Positions 34,146 through 43,256 of a stretch of 64,000 bases of DNA are shown here, piece by piece. A model generated the notes under the pieces. It made no database searches and had not been told where the DNA came from. It worked only from the letters and a program-made list of their open reading frames with translations. Location: assembly GCA_019423685.1 (NCBI GenBank), contig JAHZAY010000012.1, positions 11,033 through 75,032 of the forward strand. The letters run 5' to 3'. Position numbers and translations under genes: made by a program. Source of the DNA: Clostridiales bacterium. Its GTDB lineage: Bacteria; Bacillota; Clostridia; Oscillospirales; Ruminococcaceae. Within the stretch, counting starts at the first letter, position 1. Every line of letters starts with the position of its first letter.

Positions 34146-36758
34146 ATGAATACATCGGGTGAAAACCTGACATCGGGCGAGAACCTGATTCAAAAAGATA
34201 TTGAGCAGGAGATGAAGGATGCCTATCTGGATTACTCCATGTCGGTCATTGCCAGCCGTGCGCTCCCAGATGTGCGGGACGGTTTAAAGCCGGTACATCG
34301 CCGCATCCTGTATACCATGTACGGCAATGGACTGTACCCGGAGCGCGCCTTCCGCAAATGCGCAGACACCGTCGGCAACGTGCTCGGTCAGTACCACCCG
34401 CACGGCGACGCCTCGGTCTATGATGCGCTGGTGCGTCTGGCACAGGACTTTTCGCTGCGCTATCCGCTGGTACATGGCCACGGAAACTTCGGTTCGATCG
34501 ACGGAGACCCTCCGGCAGCTTACCGATACACCGAGGCCAAGATGAGCAAAATTTCGATGCGGATGCTCACCGATATCGACAAGGATACAGTAGATTTCCG
34601 GCCAAACTACGATGACCGTCTGCAGGAACCGGTCGTTTTGCCGAGCCGTTTTCCAAACCTTTTGGTCAATGGCTCAACCGGTATCGCAGTCGGTATGGCC
34701 ACCAACATCCCTCCGCACAATCTGGGCGAAGTCATCGACGGCGTCTGCTGCCTGTTGGATAACCCAAACGCCAGCTTGGAACAGCTGATGAGCCACATCA
34801 AAGGCCCAGACTTTCCGACTGGTGGAATTATCATGGGGCGCTCCGGCGTGCGTGCTGCTTATGCGACCGGCCGTGGTAAAATTATCCTGCGTGCAAAGAC
34901 CCACATCGAGGAGATGAAGAATGGCCGCGAGCGCATCGTCGTCACCGAGATCCCCTACATGGTCAACAAGGCGCGCTTGATTGAGCGCATTGCGGAGCTA
35001 GTCAAAGAAAAGAAGATCGATCAGATCAGCTACATCCGCGACGAGTCCAGCCGCAAAGGCATGAAGATCGTCATTGAATTAAAGCGCGACGCAAATGCAC
35101 AGATTGTTTTAAACCAGCTGTTTTCCTACACCCAGTTGCAGGACACCGTCGGCGTCATCATGTTGGCGCTGGTAAACGGCGAGCCAAAGACGCTCACCCT
35201 GCACCAGATGTTGGACGAATACATCAAGTTCCAGGAAGAGATCATCACCCGCAGAACCATCTTTGACCTGAAAAAAGCCAAGGAGCGCGCCCACATTTTG
35301 GAGGGCCTGATGACCGCGCTGGATTACATCGATGAGGTCATCTCGATCATCCGTTCCCACTACACTGTGCAGGAAGGCAAAGTGGTGTTGATGGAGCGCT
35401 TTAACCTGGACGATGCACAGGCACAGGCGATTGTCCAGATGCCTTTGGGCCGCCTGGCCGGCCTGGAGCGCGAAAAGTTGCAGGCCGAGGTCGATGAGCT
35501 GCACGCCAAGATTGCCGAGTACAACGCCATCCTTTCCGACGAGAAGAGGGTGCGCGCCATCGTCAAAGAGGAACTTTTGGAGATCAAAGAAAAGTTTAAC
35601 GACCCGCGCCGCACCGAGCTTGCTGCTGTGGAGGGAGAGGTTGACATCGAGGATCTCATCCCACAGGAGGAGTGCGTCGTCACATTGACCCACTTTGGCT
35701 ATCTCAAACGCCAGCCGCTGGATGTCTACAAGACACAGCGCCGCGGCGGAAGGGGAATCAGCGGCATGAGCCGCCGCGACGAGGACTTTGTCAGCGACAT
35801 CTACACCTGCTCCACCCACGACTATCTGATGTTCTTCACCAATAAGGGCAAGGTGTACCGCATCAAGGGCTATGAGATCCCAGAGGGTTCCCGCACCTCC
35901 CGCGGCACCAATGTAGTCAACATTTTGCCGCTGGAGCAGGAAGAGAAGATCACCTGCGTCATCAAGACCGGTGACATTGCGGCGGAGGATAAGTATTATG
36001 TCATGGTTACCCGCCACGGTGTCATCAAGCGCACCGAGTACAACGCCTACATGAATGTGCGCAAGAGCGGCCTGATCGCCATCAATCTGGACGAGGGTGA
36101 CGAGCTGGCGTGGGTAAAGATCACCGACGGCAGCGACGATGTCATCTTGGCGACGAAAAACGGCATGAGCATCCGCTTTAACGAGCAGGATGCCCGCTCG
36201 ATGGGCAGAACCGCCCGCGGTGTCAAGGCCATCACGCTGGATGAGGGCGATGAGGTGATCGGCATGGTTGTTGCCGAGGATAATAAGGATATCCTCACCG
36301 TTTCGCGATCCGGTTTGGGACGCCGCACCGATATTTCCGAGTACCGCCTGCAATCGAGAGGCGGAAAGGGCCTGCGAAACTACTACTGTGACAAGAACGG
36401 TCCGGTAGCGGGCTTTGAGAAGGTGGATGACAACAACGACATCATGTTAATTACCGACAGCGGCGTCATCATCCGCATTCCGGCCGATCAGATTTCCAAA
36501 CAGTCCCGTTACGCCGGCGGCGTCAAGGTGATGAAGGTCGATGACCAGACCAGCATCATTGGCATCGCAGCGGTGGAAAAGGAAGAAGAAGCGGAATCGG
36601 ACGATACCACCCCTACAGAAGAAAACGGACCTCTCTCCGAGGCGGCAGCAGAGCCAACGAGCGAGACTGTTTCTGACGCTTTGCCGCAGGGCACCGAGCA
36701 GGAGCGCGAGCAGATCGGACGCCTGCTGGATGCAGCTACCCGCGAGGATGAGGAATAA
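34146..36758 (+). CDS. gyrA: DNA gyrase subunit A
   Basis: This 870-residue subunit cuts and rejoins DNA. Blocks seen: RDGLKPVHRRILYTMYGNGL, the winged-helix HPHGDASVYDALVRLAQDF, the catalytic Tyr in AAYRYTEAKMSKI, and the C-terminal pinwheel with the GyrA box QRRGGRGISGM, which marks gyrase rather than topoisomerase IV. The residue matching E. coli Ser83 is Ala; Asp87 is kept. A 65-residue acidic tail closes the protein. Confidence 0.97.
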   Translation: MNTSGENLTSGENLIQKDIEQEMKDAYLDYSMSVIASRALPDVRDGLKPVHRRILYTMYGNGLYPERAFRKCADTVGNVLGQYHPHGDASVYDALVRLAQDFSLRYPLVHGHGNFGSIDGDPPAAYRYTEAKMSKISMRMLTDIDKDTVDFRPNYDDRLQEPVVLPSRFPNLLVNGSTGIAVGMATNIPPHNLGEVIDGVCCLLDNPNASLEQLMSHIKGPDFPTGGIIMGRSGVRAAYATGRGKIILRAKTHIEEMKNGRERIVVTEIPYMVNKARLIERIAELVKEKKIDQISYIRDESSRKGMKIVIELKRDANAQIVLNQLFSYTQLQDTVGVIMLALVNGEPKTLTLHQMLDEYIKFQEEIITRRTIFDLKKAKERAHILEGLMTALDYIDEVISIIRSHYTVQEGKVVLMERFNLDDAQAQAIVQMPLGRLAGLEREKLQAEVDELHAKIAEYNAILSDEKRVRAIVKEELLEIKEKFNDPRRTELAAVEGEVDIEDLIPQEECVVTLTHFGYLKRQPLDVYKTQRRGGRGISGMSRRDEDFVSDIYTCSTHDYLMFFTNKGKVYRIKGYEIPEGSRTSRGTNVVNILPLEQEEKITCVIKTGDIAAEDKYYVMVTRHGVIKRTEYNAYMNVRKSGLIAINLDEGDELAWVKITDGSDDVILATKNGMSIRFNEQDARSMGRTARGVKAITLDEGDEVIGMVVAEDNKDILTVSRSGLGRRTDISEYRLQSRGGKGLRNYYCDKNGPVAGFEKVDDNNDIMLITDSGVIIRIPADQISKQSRYAGGVKVMKVDDQTSIIGIAAVEKEEEAESDDTTPTEENGPLSEAAAEPTSETVSDALPQGTEQEREQIGRLLDAATREDEE

Positions 36759-36796
36759 AAATCAATTGATCCCTTTGTTCCAGTACAGCTATCCAA

Positions 36797-36836
36797 AGCA
36801 GAGGAAAGTTTTGAGAAACTTTCCTCTGCTTTTTTC
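36797..36836 (+). terminator. gyrA terminator
   Basis: AGCAGAGGAAAGTTT (36797-36811) pairs perfectly with 36816-36830 around TGAG, followed by T's. Confidence 0.93.
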
Positions 36837-36858
36837 TTACCTTTTCGGTACAAAACAA

Positions 36859-36898
36859 AACCGGCTGCCGCGCATTGTTTGCGCGGCAGCCGGTTCTT
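36859..36898. terminator. Bidirectional terminator, gyrA side / ftsK side
   Basis: AACCGGCTGCCGCGC (36859-36873) pairs perfectly with 36881-36895. T-rich sequence lies on both sides. It ends the leftward ftsK transcript one base after the small ORF. Confidence 0.92.
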
Positions 36899-37027
36899 TT
36901 ATAGTTTTGAATGGTCGGGGTTTACTTTCTTCTGGGAGCCTTTTCTCTTTTTGCCGGTGAACTTTTCGATCAGCAAATCGGCTATATCTCCCAGGAACTC
37001 AATGCAAAGATCCAGCAGGACAGACAC
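36899..37027 (-). CDS. Predicted 42-residue amphipathic small protein after ftsK
   Basis: A small frame on the minus strand reads MSVLLDLCIEFLGDIADLLI, then EKFTGKKRKGSQKKV, and stops at 36899, immediately before the terminator. The GTG start at 37027 has GGGAGG nine bases upstream, and ftsK ends 18 bases before it. The first 20 residues form a hydrophobic/acidic helix and the rest is strongly basic, as in small membrane-associated proteins. Not recognised. The tight fit between ftsK and its terminator argues that it is real. Confidence 0.55.
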   Translation of the reverse strand: MSVLLDLCIEFLGDIADLLIEKFTGKKRKGSQKKVNPDHSKL

Positions 37028-37045
37028 AAAAGGCACCTCCCTGCT

Positions 37046-40000
37046 TTAATAGTTGCGCCGGTTGTCCTCTGCCTTTGCGGCGGCGACCATCTTCATCTCG
37101 ATCCAGCGCTCCTTGGTGATGAGCACCTGGCGGGGCTTGCTGCCCTCGAACGGGCCGATGATGCCCTTTTCCTCCATGGCATCCATCAGGCGGGCGGCGC
37201 GGGCGTAGCCGAGCTTTAAGCGCCGCTGCAGCATCGAGGTAGAGGCTTGTCCGGTCTCGACCACAATCTCGATGGCGCTGGGCAGCATCTCGTCCTCGTC
37301 CGAGAAGCCGCCGCCGTCCTCCTTATCCTTGCCCTTTTTTTTGTCGGCGACAGCGTGACGGTCGATCTCCTGCAGAATCTGCTCGTCATAGGTCATCTTC
37401 TGGCAGGACTGCTTGATGAATTCGACAATCCGCTCTACCTCCCCGTCGGTGACAAAGCAGCCCTGCACGCGGGTCGGCTTGGAGGCGCCGATGGGGGAGA
37501 AGAGCATGTCGCCGCGGCCCAACAGCTTTTCCGCGCCGCTGGCGTCCAGGATGGTGCGGGAGTCGATCTGCGAGGAGACCGCAAAGGCGATGCGGGAGGG
37601 GATGTTGGCCTTGATGACGCCGGTGATGACGTCGACCGAGGGGCGCTGGGTGGCGATGACCAGGTGCATGCCGGCGGCGCGGGCCATCTGCGCCAGGCGG
37701 CAGATCGAATCCTCCACCTCGCCGGGGGCAGCCATCATCAGGTCGGCCAGCTCGTCGATGATGATGACGATCTGCGGCATTGGCTTGACGCCGTTCTTTT
37801 CGGCAGCTCGATTGAAGCCGGCCATGTCGCGCACGCTGTAGTCCTTAAAGAGCTGGTAGCGGTTGAGCATCTCGTTGACCGCCCAGGAAAGGGCACCAGC
37901 GGCCTTTTTCGGGTCGGTGACGACCGGAATGAGCAGGTGCGGGATGCCGTTATAGATGCCCAGCTCCACCATCTTCGGATCGATGAGCAGCAGCTTTACC
38001 TGCTGTGGAGTGGAGTGGTAGAGCATGCTGACGATCAGCGAGTTGATGCATACCGATTTACCGGAACCGGTGGAGCCGGCGATCAGGGTGTGCGGCATCT
38101 TGGCAAGGTCCGCAATGGTCACCTTGCCGGCAATATCTCGGCCCAGGGCAACCGCCAATGGGCTTTTGGCCTGCTGAAATTCCGGGGAATCGATGATCTC
38201 CCGGATCGAGACGGTGCTGATGACCTTGTTGGGCACCTCGATGCCGACGGCGGGTTTATTTGGAATCGGCGCTTCGATGCGTACACCGGAGGCGGCGAGG
38301 TTCAAGGCGATGTCGTCGGCAAGATTGGTGATCTTGCTGATCTTGACGCCGGCAGACGGCTGCAATTCGTAGCGGGTGACGGCCGGACCGCGGGCAATGT
38401 CGATGATGCGGGTTTGTACGCCGAAGCTTTGCAGGGTGGAGACCAGCTTTTCAGCGTTGGAGCGCAGCTCCTCCTGCAAGTTTTCTTCGTTTGGCTTTTC
38501 GATCTCGTTGAGAATGTCGATGGGGGGTGGGGTATAGGGTGGTTCCTCCGGCTCCTCCGGTTCTGGCTTGTCGACCGAATGGGAGGCGCCCTCCAAACTC
38601 ATGCCCTGGGCTTTGATCTGCTCTGCCGGGACCTCTATGATCTCATGGGACATCTCTTTGCGCGCAGCTTTTTGTGGCTCAGGCAAAAGATCGACGATTT
38701 CGGGCTCCTGCTCTTGGAGATCCGAGACAACCTGTTCCCCTTGTTGGTCATCCTCCTGTGGCTGTTCTGTAGCGGTATTCTGACCAAAATGGAAGTCCTC
38801 CGGGGCGATGAGGTCGTCCTCTTGAGTTTCGGCATCCTCCCAGGAAAGGCCGGTTTGTTGGACATCTCCGAGATTTTCCTCGAACAGCTTCATGGTTCGG
38901 TTCATCTGCTCGGAGTCGGCCACCGGCTCGACGGGTGCACAAGGCATATTGGACTTTAAGGTGTGGAGTACCGTTTGATCTTCCTTTGCAAGGGAAGGTT
39001 TGCCGGAGGCCACACGGTGAATGAGATCGTCCAGATAGGGCGAATTGACCGGCTCCTCACAGCTGGCAGTGTCGTCACATCCAGCCGGTTCATCAGGAGA
39101 GGAAGCTGCATCAGAGGGCGGATTCCAGAAGGCCTCCGTTCCCACCGCTTCCTGCAATTCGTCTCGCTGGGCTGCAATCTGACGGCTGCGTTCCTCTTCC
39201 TTTTGCTTTTGTTCCGATCGCTCTCGAAAGAGTTTTTCCTTGATGGCGGCGCGGCCTTTGAGCGTCTTATCCTGCTGGGCTTGTTGAAGCTGTTGGAGCT
39301 GTTCTTCCTTTTTGCGCTTGGCGCTGAAAAAGCTGCTGGGGTTGAAGCCCTCGGTCAAAAGAGGGGACTCATCGTCCGGATTTTCCTGATCGGAAACGGG
39401 AATATTGATGTTAAAGCGCGGCTTTTCCTTTTCCTGCTCCATCTGTTCCTGGCGCAGCTGGCGCTGTTGATTGCGGATCTCGGAGTGTGCGACATACACC
39501 TCCTCCATCTTTTTCATCGGTTTCTGGGCGGACTGGTAGAGGCCGATGAGCGTCCCTCCCGTGAGCACCATGAGCACGACAAACACAAGCAATACCATGG
39601 TTACCTTGGCGCCTGTCGGGCCAAACCAATACAGCAGCGGCAATCCGAAGATGCCGGAGACGGCGCCCCCGCCGTGTCCGTCGATGCCGTTTTGAAACAG
39701 GGTGAGGAATTTTTCAATCAAGTTGCCGTTGGGAATGCCGGAACCAAAGACCTGGGTCGCTCCGCTGAGCAGACAGATCAGCAACATGGTCTGCCATACC
39801 TTGTGACCGACTAGTCCCACCGGTTTGTCCAGAGTGGTCATGATGGAGATGTAAAAGAGCAGGGGGGCAATGAGGTAGGCGCTCCATCCAAACATGCCGA
39901 GGAAGAAATTATGTATCCATTTCCAGACGTTTTGTCCCTCCACTAAAGTGGTCGCAAGGATAAAGACTGCCACCGCAAAGACGACAATCGCCCAAAACTG

Positions 40001-40087
40001 CTGGCGGGAGCGTTCTTCGCGGTTTTTCTGTTCCTTTTGACTTGCCGCCGCACTCTTGCTACGGGATGAAGATTTCTTTGCTGCCAT
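37046..40087 (-). CDS. ftsK: DNA translocase FtsK/SpoIIIE
   Basis: This 1013-residue hexameric motor pumps DNA across the closing septum. Four helices occupy about 35-190. A long charged linker (about 190-500) rich in Gln and Glu follows; it is larger than in SpoIIIE of Bacillus. The alpha/beta motor has FGVQTRIIDIARGPAVTRYE, Walker A IAGSTGSGKSVCINS and Walker B IVIIIDELADLM; the C-terminal gamma winged helix is TSMLQRRLKLGYARAARLMD. I start at ATG 40087, behind AAGGAGA. TepA and YlzJ genes stand just upstream, the same arrangement as around spoIIIE in Bacillus. Confidence 0.95.
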   Translation of the reverse strand: MAAKKSSSRSKSAAASQKEQKNREERSRQQFWAIVVFAVAVFILATTLVEGQNVWKWIHNFFLGMFGWSAYLIAPLLFYISIMTTLDKPVGLVGHKVWQTMLLICLLSGATQVFGSGIPNGNLIEKFLTLFQNGIDGHGGGAVSGIFGLPLLYWFGPTGAKVTMVLLVFVVLMVLTGGTLIGLYQSAQKPMKKMEEVYVAHSEIRNQQRQLRQEQMEQEKEKPRFNINIPVSDQENPDDESPLLTEGFNPSSFFSAKRKKEEQLQQLQQAQQDKTLKGRAAIKEKLFRERSEQKQKEEERSRQIAAQRDELQEAVGTEAFWNPPSDAASSPDEPAGCDDTASCEEPVNSPYLDDLIHRVASGKPSLAKEDQTVLHTLKSNMPCAPVEPVADSEQMNRTMKLFEENLGDVQQTGLSWEDAETQEDDLIAPEDFHFGQNTATEQPQEDDQQGEQVVSDLQEQEPEIVDLLPEPQKAARKEMSHEIIEVPAEQIKAQGMSLEGASHSVDKPEPEEPEEPPYTPPPIDILNEIEKPNEENLQEELRSNAEKLVSTLQSFGVQTRIIDIARGPAVTRYELQPSAGVKISKITNLADDIALNLAASGVRIEAPIPNKPAVGIEVPNKVISTVSIREIIDSPEFQQAKSPLAVALGRDIAGKVTIADLAKMPHTLIAGSTGSGKSVCINSLIVSMLYHSTPQQVKLLLIDPKMVELGIYNGIPHLLIPVVTDPKKAAGALSWAVNEMLNRYQLFKDYSVRDMAGFNRAAEKNGVKPMPQIVIIIDELADLMMAAPGEVEDSICRLAQMARAAGMHLVIATQRPSVDVITGVIKANIPSRIAFAVSSQIDSRTILDASGAEKLLGRGDMLFSPIGASKPTRVQGCFVTDGEVERIVEFIKQSCQKMTYDEQILQEIDRHAVADKKKGKDKEDGGGFSDEDEMLPSAIEIVVETGQASTSMLQRRLKLGYARAARLMDAMEEKGIIGPFEGSKPRQVLITKERWIEMKMVAAAKAEDNRRNY

Positions 40088-40200
40088 ATCATCTCTCCTT
40101 CTTGTTGCCGGGCGCAATATTCCCTTGCCGGCGTGTGTCTTATGAAAATGCGATGAAGGTTTTTGTTGGGGATATGTAGCGCGCCGGGCGCGCTGAAATT

Positions 40201-40443
40201 TTATGGGAATGGAAAGGTTTTTGGAATATAGGGTACAGGTTTTGCAGGGGAGAGCTCTTTGCCCAGGAAATCGGCGGGGTTTGTGGAGATGATGCGCTCC
40301 ACAAAGAGCTGTCCGTTTTGTACCGTACCCTCGACGGTGCAGGTGGGGGAAAGCTGGATGGTCTGCCGCGGCAGAACGTCCGGTTTCCAGTCGGCGAACA
40401 TCTGTTGCATCGCCACAACGGGGGTAATGGAGTGGAGGATCAT
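40201..40443 (-). CDS. YlzJ-like protein
   Basis: This 80-residue protein of the YlzJ-like family reads MILHSITPVVAMQQMFADWK and onward, a short family of unknown function found between tepA and spoIIIE/ftsK in spore formers. Its ATG overlaps the tepA stop codon (ATGA), so the two are translated together. The proline-rich end (KPVPYIPKTFPFP) is typical. The 113 bases to ftsK contain no other gene. Confidence 0.85.
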   Translation of the reverse strand: MILHSITPVVAMQQMFADWKPDVLPRQTIQLSPTCTVEGTVQNGQLFVERIISTNPADFLGKELSPAKPVPYIPKTFPFP

Positions 40444-41222
40444 TTTGCCTTTGCCCCCTTTGCTTTGTGCTTTTTGGGAGCGTTGGTTTTGCCCTCGATC
40501 ATCCCGTACAGGCAGGCGATTGCTTCGCTGAGTCCGCCGAGGTGGTCGATCAAGCCCTCTTCCACTGCCTTTTCGCCGTCGAGCACCGTGCCGACATCCA
40601 TCACCAGTTCACCGGTATTCATCATCAAGCGGCGAAAATCTTTCGAGGAGATTTTCGAGTTGTCGGTGACAAAGCGCACGATACGCTCCTGCATCCGATC
40701 AAAATAGGAGAGCGTCTGCGGCACACCCAGCACCAGCCCGTTCATCCGCACCGGATGGACCGTCATTGTGGCCGAGGGCGCGATAAACGACTGCTTTGCA
40801 CTGCACGCCAGCGGCACGCCGATCGAGTGTCCGCCTCCCAATACCAGCGAGACGGTCGACTTTTTCATCCCGGAAATTAACTCTGCGATGGCAAGTCCCG
40901 CCTCCACGTCTCCGCCGACGGTGTTTAAAATAATCATCAGTCCCTCGATGGAGGGGTCCTGTTCGATGGCCACTAACTGCGGGATGACGTGTTCGTATTT
41001 GGTGGTTTTATTTTGTGGGGGAAGGATATAGTGCCCCTCAATCTGCCCGACAATGGTCAGGCAGTGGATGGTGTGTTTTGCCTTAGTCATGGTGACCGAA
41101 CCGGTTTGCAGAATCTGATGGGTTTGGGTGAGCTCGTCTTCCGACAGTTCCTCCGCAAGCTCTTCGGTGTCGTTTGCAGCCTGATTGACCGGCTGCATCG
41201 GTTGTTTTTTCTTTCGGCCCAT
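40440..41222 (-). CDS. tepA: ClpP-family serine protease TepA
   Basis: This 260-residue ClpP-like protease is the TepA type, implicated in protein export and spore outgrowth in Bacillus. Core motifs: IIILNTVGGDVEAGLAIAEL-like segment (LMIILNTVGGDVEAGLA), the nucleophile Ser in GGGHSIGVPLACSA (Ser in HSIG), and the His in MTVHPVRMNG. The N-terminus is Gln/Glu-rich and the tail Lys-rich. I start at MGRKKKQP (41222), preceded by GGAGG. It heads the tepA-ylzJ-ftsK transcript. Confidence 0.9.
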   Translation of the reverse strand: MGRKKKQPMQPVNQAANDTEELAEELSEDELTQTHQILQTGSVTMTKAKHTIHCLTIVGQIEGHYILPPQNKTTKYEHVIPQLVAIEQDPSIEGLMIILNTVGGDVEAGLAIAELISGMKKSTVSLVLGGGHSIGVPLACSAKQSFIAPSATMTVHPVRMNGLVLGVPQTLSYFDRMQERIVRFVTDNSKISSKDFRRLMMNTGELVMDVGTVLDGEKAVEEGLIDHLGGLSEAIACLYGMIEGKTNAPKKHKAKGAKAK

Positions 41223-41387
41223 TGCCGCACCTCCCTGGAAGGATTCATCTAGTTGAGTATTCTTCCAAGGTAGTATCTGCAAAGTGCCGCAGATTATACC
41301 CCTAAAACTGCTCTTTTTATTATAAACGGAATCGGCGGACGAATCAACCGAAGAAGAGCGGATGATGTCGCCATTTTTGTAAAGAAA

Positions 41388-41422
41388 CTAAAAAAATTTG
41401 CCCATCCACAGGGATGGGCAAA
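41388..41422 (-). terminator. Terminator of the second GNAT gene
   Basis: TTTGCCCATCC (41397-41407) pairs with GGATGGGCAAA (41412-41422). A T-run follows on the minus strand. Confidence 0.9.
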
Positions 41423-41437
41423 GTAACAACAAGGCGA

Positions 41438-41983
41438 TCAAAGCGTTTTGAACATGAGGATTTCTTGCAGGCAGCTGCCGTCTTTGAGGTGAATGGCGTT
41501 GGGGCGGGCGCCATATTGGACAAAGCCAAACTTTTTATATAACTGGATGGCGCGGTCGTTGCCCTCCATAACCTCCAGCTCCAACTGTTCGATGCCATTT
41601 TCCTTTGCGATGCGGATCAATTCCTCGAACATTGCGGTGCCGATGCCAAGATTCCAGTACTTCTGAATCAGAGCAATGGCCACATCGGCGCGGTGGCAGG
41701 TCTTGGGCTTATTGTGTAAGGAAAGCTGGCAGTTGCCGGCGATGTCCCCGTCAACTTCGCATACGATCATAAGGTCGTATTCCGATTGCAGCACCTTTTC
41801 GAGAAATGCCGCTTCTCGCTCTGCTGTCATCTTAAAATCCTCGGGGTAGTGCAGCAGATAGGGCGTTTCGCCGTAGCAGGTCCTCATGTAGTTGACCATA
41901 GCGGCAGCGTCCTGCGGTGTGGGCTGGCGGAACAGCGCAGTGCGGCCATCCCGCAGCTGGATTGTCTTTTGCTGGTATTGCAT
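41438..41983 (-). CDS. GNAT-family N-acetyltransferase (RimI/YhhY-like)
   Basis: This 181-residue acetyltransferase resembles the group that includes small amino-acid and ribosomal-protein acetylases. The acyl-CoA loop lies in KYWNLGIGTAMFEELI (about 109-124), followed by QLELEVMEGNDRAIQLYKKF and GFVQYGARPNAI. GGAGG lies upstream. It stands alone between two terminators; the substrate cannot be named. Confidence 0.87.
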   Translation of the reverse strand: MQYQQKTIQLRDGRTALFRQPTPQDAAAMVNYMRTCYGETPYLLHYPEDFKMTAEREAAFLEKVLQSEYDLMIVCEVDGDIAGNCQLSLHNKPKTCHRADVAIALIQKYWNLGIGTAMFEELIRIAKENGIEQLELEVMEGNDRAIQLYKKFGFVQYGARPNAIHLKDGSCLQEILMFKTL

Positions 41984-42007
41984 TCTGGCACCTCCTTATG
42001 ACAGAAA

Positions 42008-42038
42008 GCGGGAGAAGGAAAATGCACCCTTCTCCCGC
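42008..42038 (-). terminator. Aldolase terminator
   Basis: GCGGGAGAAGG (42008-42018) pairs perfectly with 42028-42038. TTTCTGTC follows on the minus strand, so the T-run is short. Confidence 0.75.
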
Positions 42039-42058
42039 AAACATAAGCGAAACGATTT

Positions 42059-42922
42059 TTATGCTTTGTCGATCGAACCGAACAGCTCCATCTTTTCTTT
42101 TACCTTTGCCTTAATTGCTTCAAAGCCCGGTTTGAGAACCTTTCTTGGGTCGAAGCCTTTTGGCTGCTGGTCCTTGTTCTCTTCAAAATATTTGCGGGTA
42201 GCAGCAGTAAATACGATCTGGCATTCGGTGTTGACGTTGATCTTGGAAACGCCCTTGCTGATGGCATCCTTTACCATATCGTCCGGGATGCCGGTGCCGC
42301 CGTGCAGGACAAGCGGCATTGTGCCGGTTTTTTCCTGGATCTTTGCCAGCACGTCCAGACGCAGACCAGGCCAGTTTGCAGGATATACGCCGTGGATGTT
42401 GCCGATGCCGGCAGCCAGCATGTCCACACCCAGCTCGCAGATCTTTGCGCACTCGTCTGGATCAGCGATCTCGCCGCCGCCCAGTACGCCATCTTCCTCG
42501 CCGCCGATCGCGCCGACTTCCGCCTCTACCGAGATGCCCTTGGAGTGAGCCAGAGCTACAATCTCTTTGGTCTTGGCGACGTTTTCTTCGATGTCATATT
42601 TAGAGCCGTCGAACATAACCGAGGAAAATCCCTTTTCGATGCACTCTTTTGCGGCCTCATAGCTGCCGTGGTCCAGATGCAGTGCAACTGGAACGGTGAT
42701 GTTCAGCTCTTTGAGCATGCCGTTTACCATGCCGACAACGGTGCTGTAACCGCCCATGTATTTTCCAGCTCCTTCGGATACGCCGAGGATGACTGGGGAA
42801 TTGTTCTCCTGCGCAGTGAGCAGAATGGCTTTGGTCCACTCGAGGTTATTGATGTTGAAATGGCCTACAGCATATTTGCCGGCCTTTGCCTTATCCAGCA
42901 TTTCTTTTGCAGAAACTAACAT
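42059..42922 (-). CDS. fba: Class II fructose-bisphosphate aldolase
   Basis: This 287-residue zinc aldolase cleaves fructose 1,6-bisphosphate to dihydroxyacetone phosphate and glyceraldehyde 3-phosphate in glycolysis. Zinc and active-site segments: VALHLDHGSYEAAKE (with the catalytic Asp and a zinc His), VEAEVGAIGGEEDG, AGIGNIHGVYPANW (zinc His), and LVLHGGTGIPD (zinc His plus phosphate loop), then NVNTECQI. AGGAGG lies upstream. Transcribed alone from a strong promoter. Related agatose or tagatose aldolases are less likely given the catalytic signature. Confidence 0.93.
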   Translation of the reverse strand: MLVSAKEMLDKAKAGKYAVGHFNINNLEWTKAILLTAQENNSPVILGVSEGAGKYMGGYSTVVGMVNGMLKELNITVPVALHLDHGSYEAAKECIEKGFSSVMFDGSKYDIEENVAKTKEIVALAHSKGISVEAEVGAIGGEEDGVLGGGEIADPDECAKICELGVDMLAAGIGNIHGVYPANWPGLRLDVLAKIQEKTGTMPLVLHGGTGIPDDMVKDAISKGVSKINVNTECQIVFTAATRKYFEENKDQQPKGFDPRKVLKPGFEAIKAKVKEKMELFGSIDKA

Positions 42923-42994
42923 AGAAAATTCCTCCTTAATGTAAAACGCCGTCCCTTTGCGGATGCGGTTTTGGTGGGAACGTCTGTTACCCCT

Positions 42995-43023
42995 ATTATA
43001 AACAATAACGCTGCGAAAATCAA
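42995..43023 (-). promoter_or_regulatory. fba promoter
   Basis: TTGATT (43018-43023) and TATAAT (42995-43000) on the minus strand, 17 bases apart. Confidence 0.8.
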
Positions 43024-43143
43024 TTGCTTTTCTCCTGTGTTCACCCAGTGTATGCTTTGGGAAGGAGAAAAGCTGCTATCTGTACACAATGTGAACAAAT
43101 AGGAAAATTTGCTGAAGGGAAGGCTTTTTTCGACCGTTTTTTG

Positions 43144-43172
43144 TTGACTTTTCAGTATAATGGGCATAAAAT
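43144..43172 (+). promoter_or_regulatory. Phosphohexomutase promoter
   Basis: TTGACT (43144-43149) and TAAAAT (43167-43172), 17 bases apart, divergent from the fba promoter. Confidence 0.65.
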
Positions 43173-43256
43173 ATAAATGGGAATATATTTATTTTGTACA
43201 GATTTTGACCTTGGAAATCACATGAAATATGACAGATATTAGAAAGGATGATTGGG

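Noticed and set aside
37247..38959. Long plus-strand frame opposite ftsK
   Set aside because: Shadow of ftsK with low-complexity translation.
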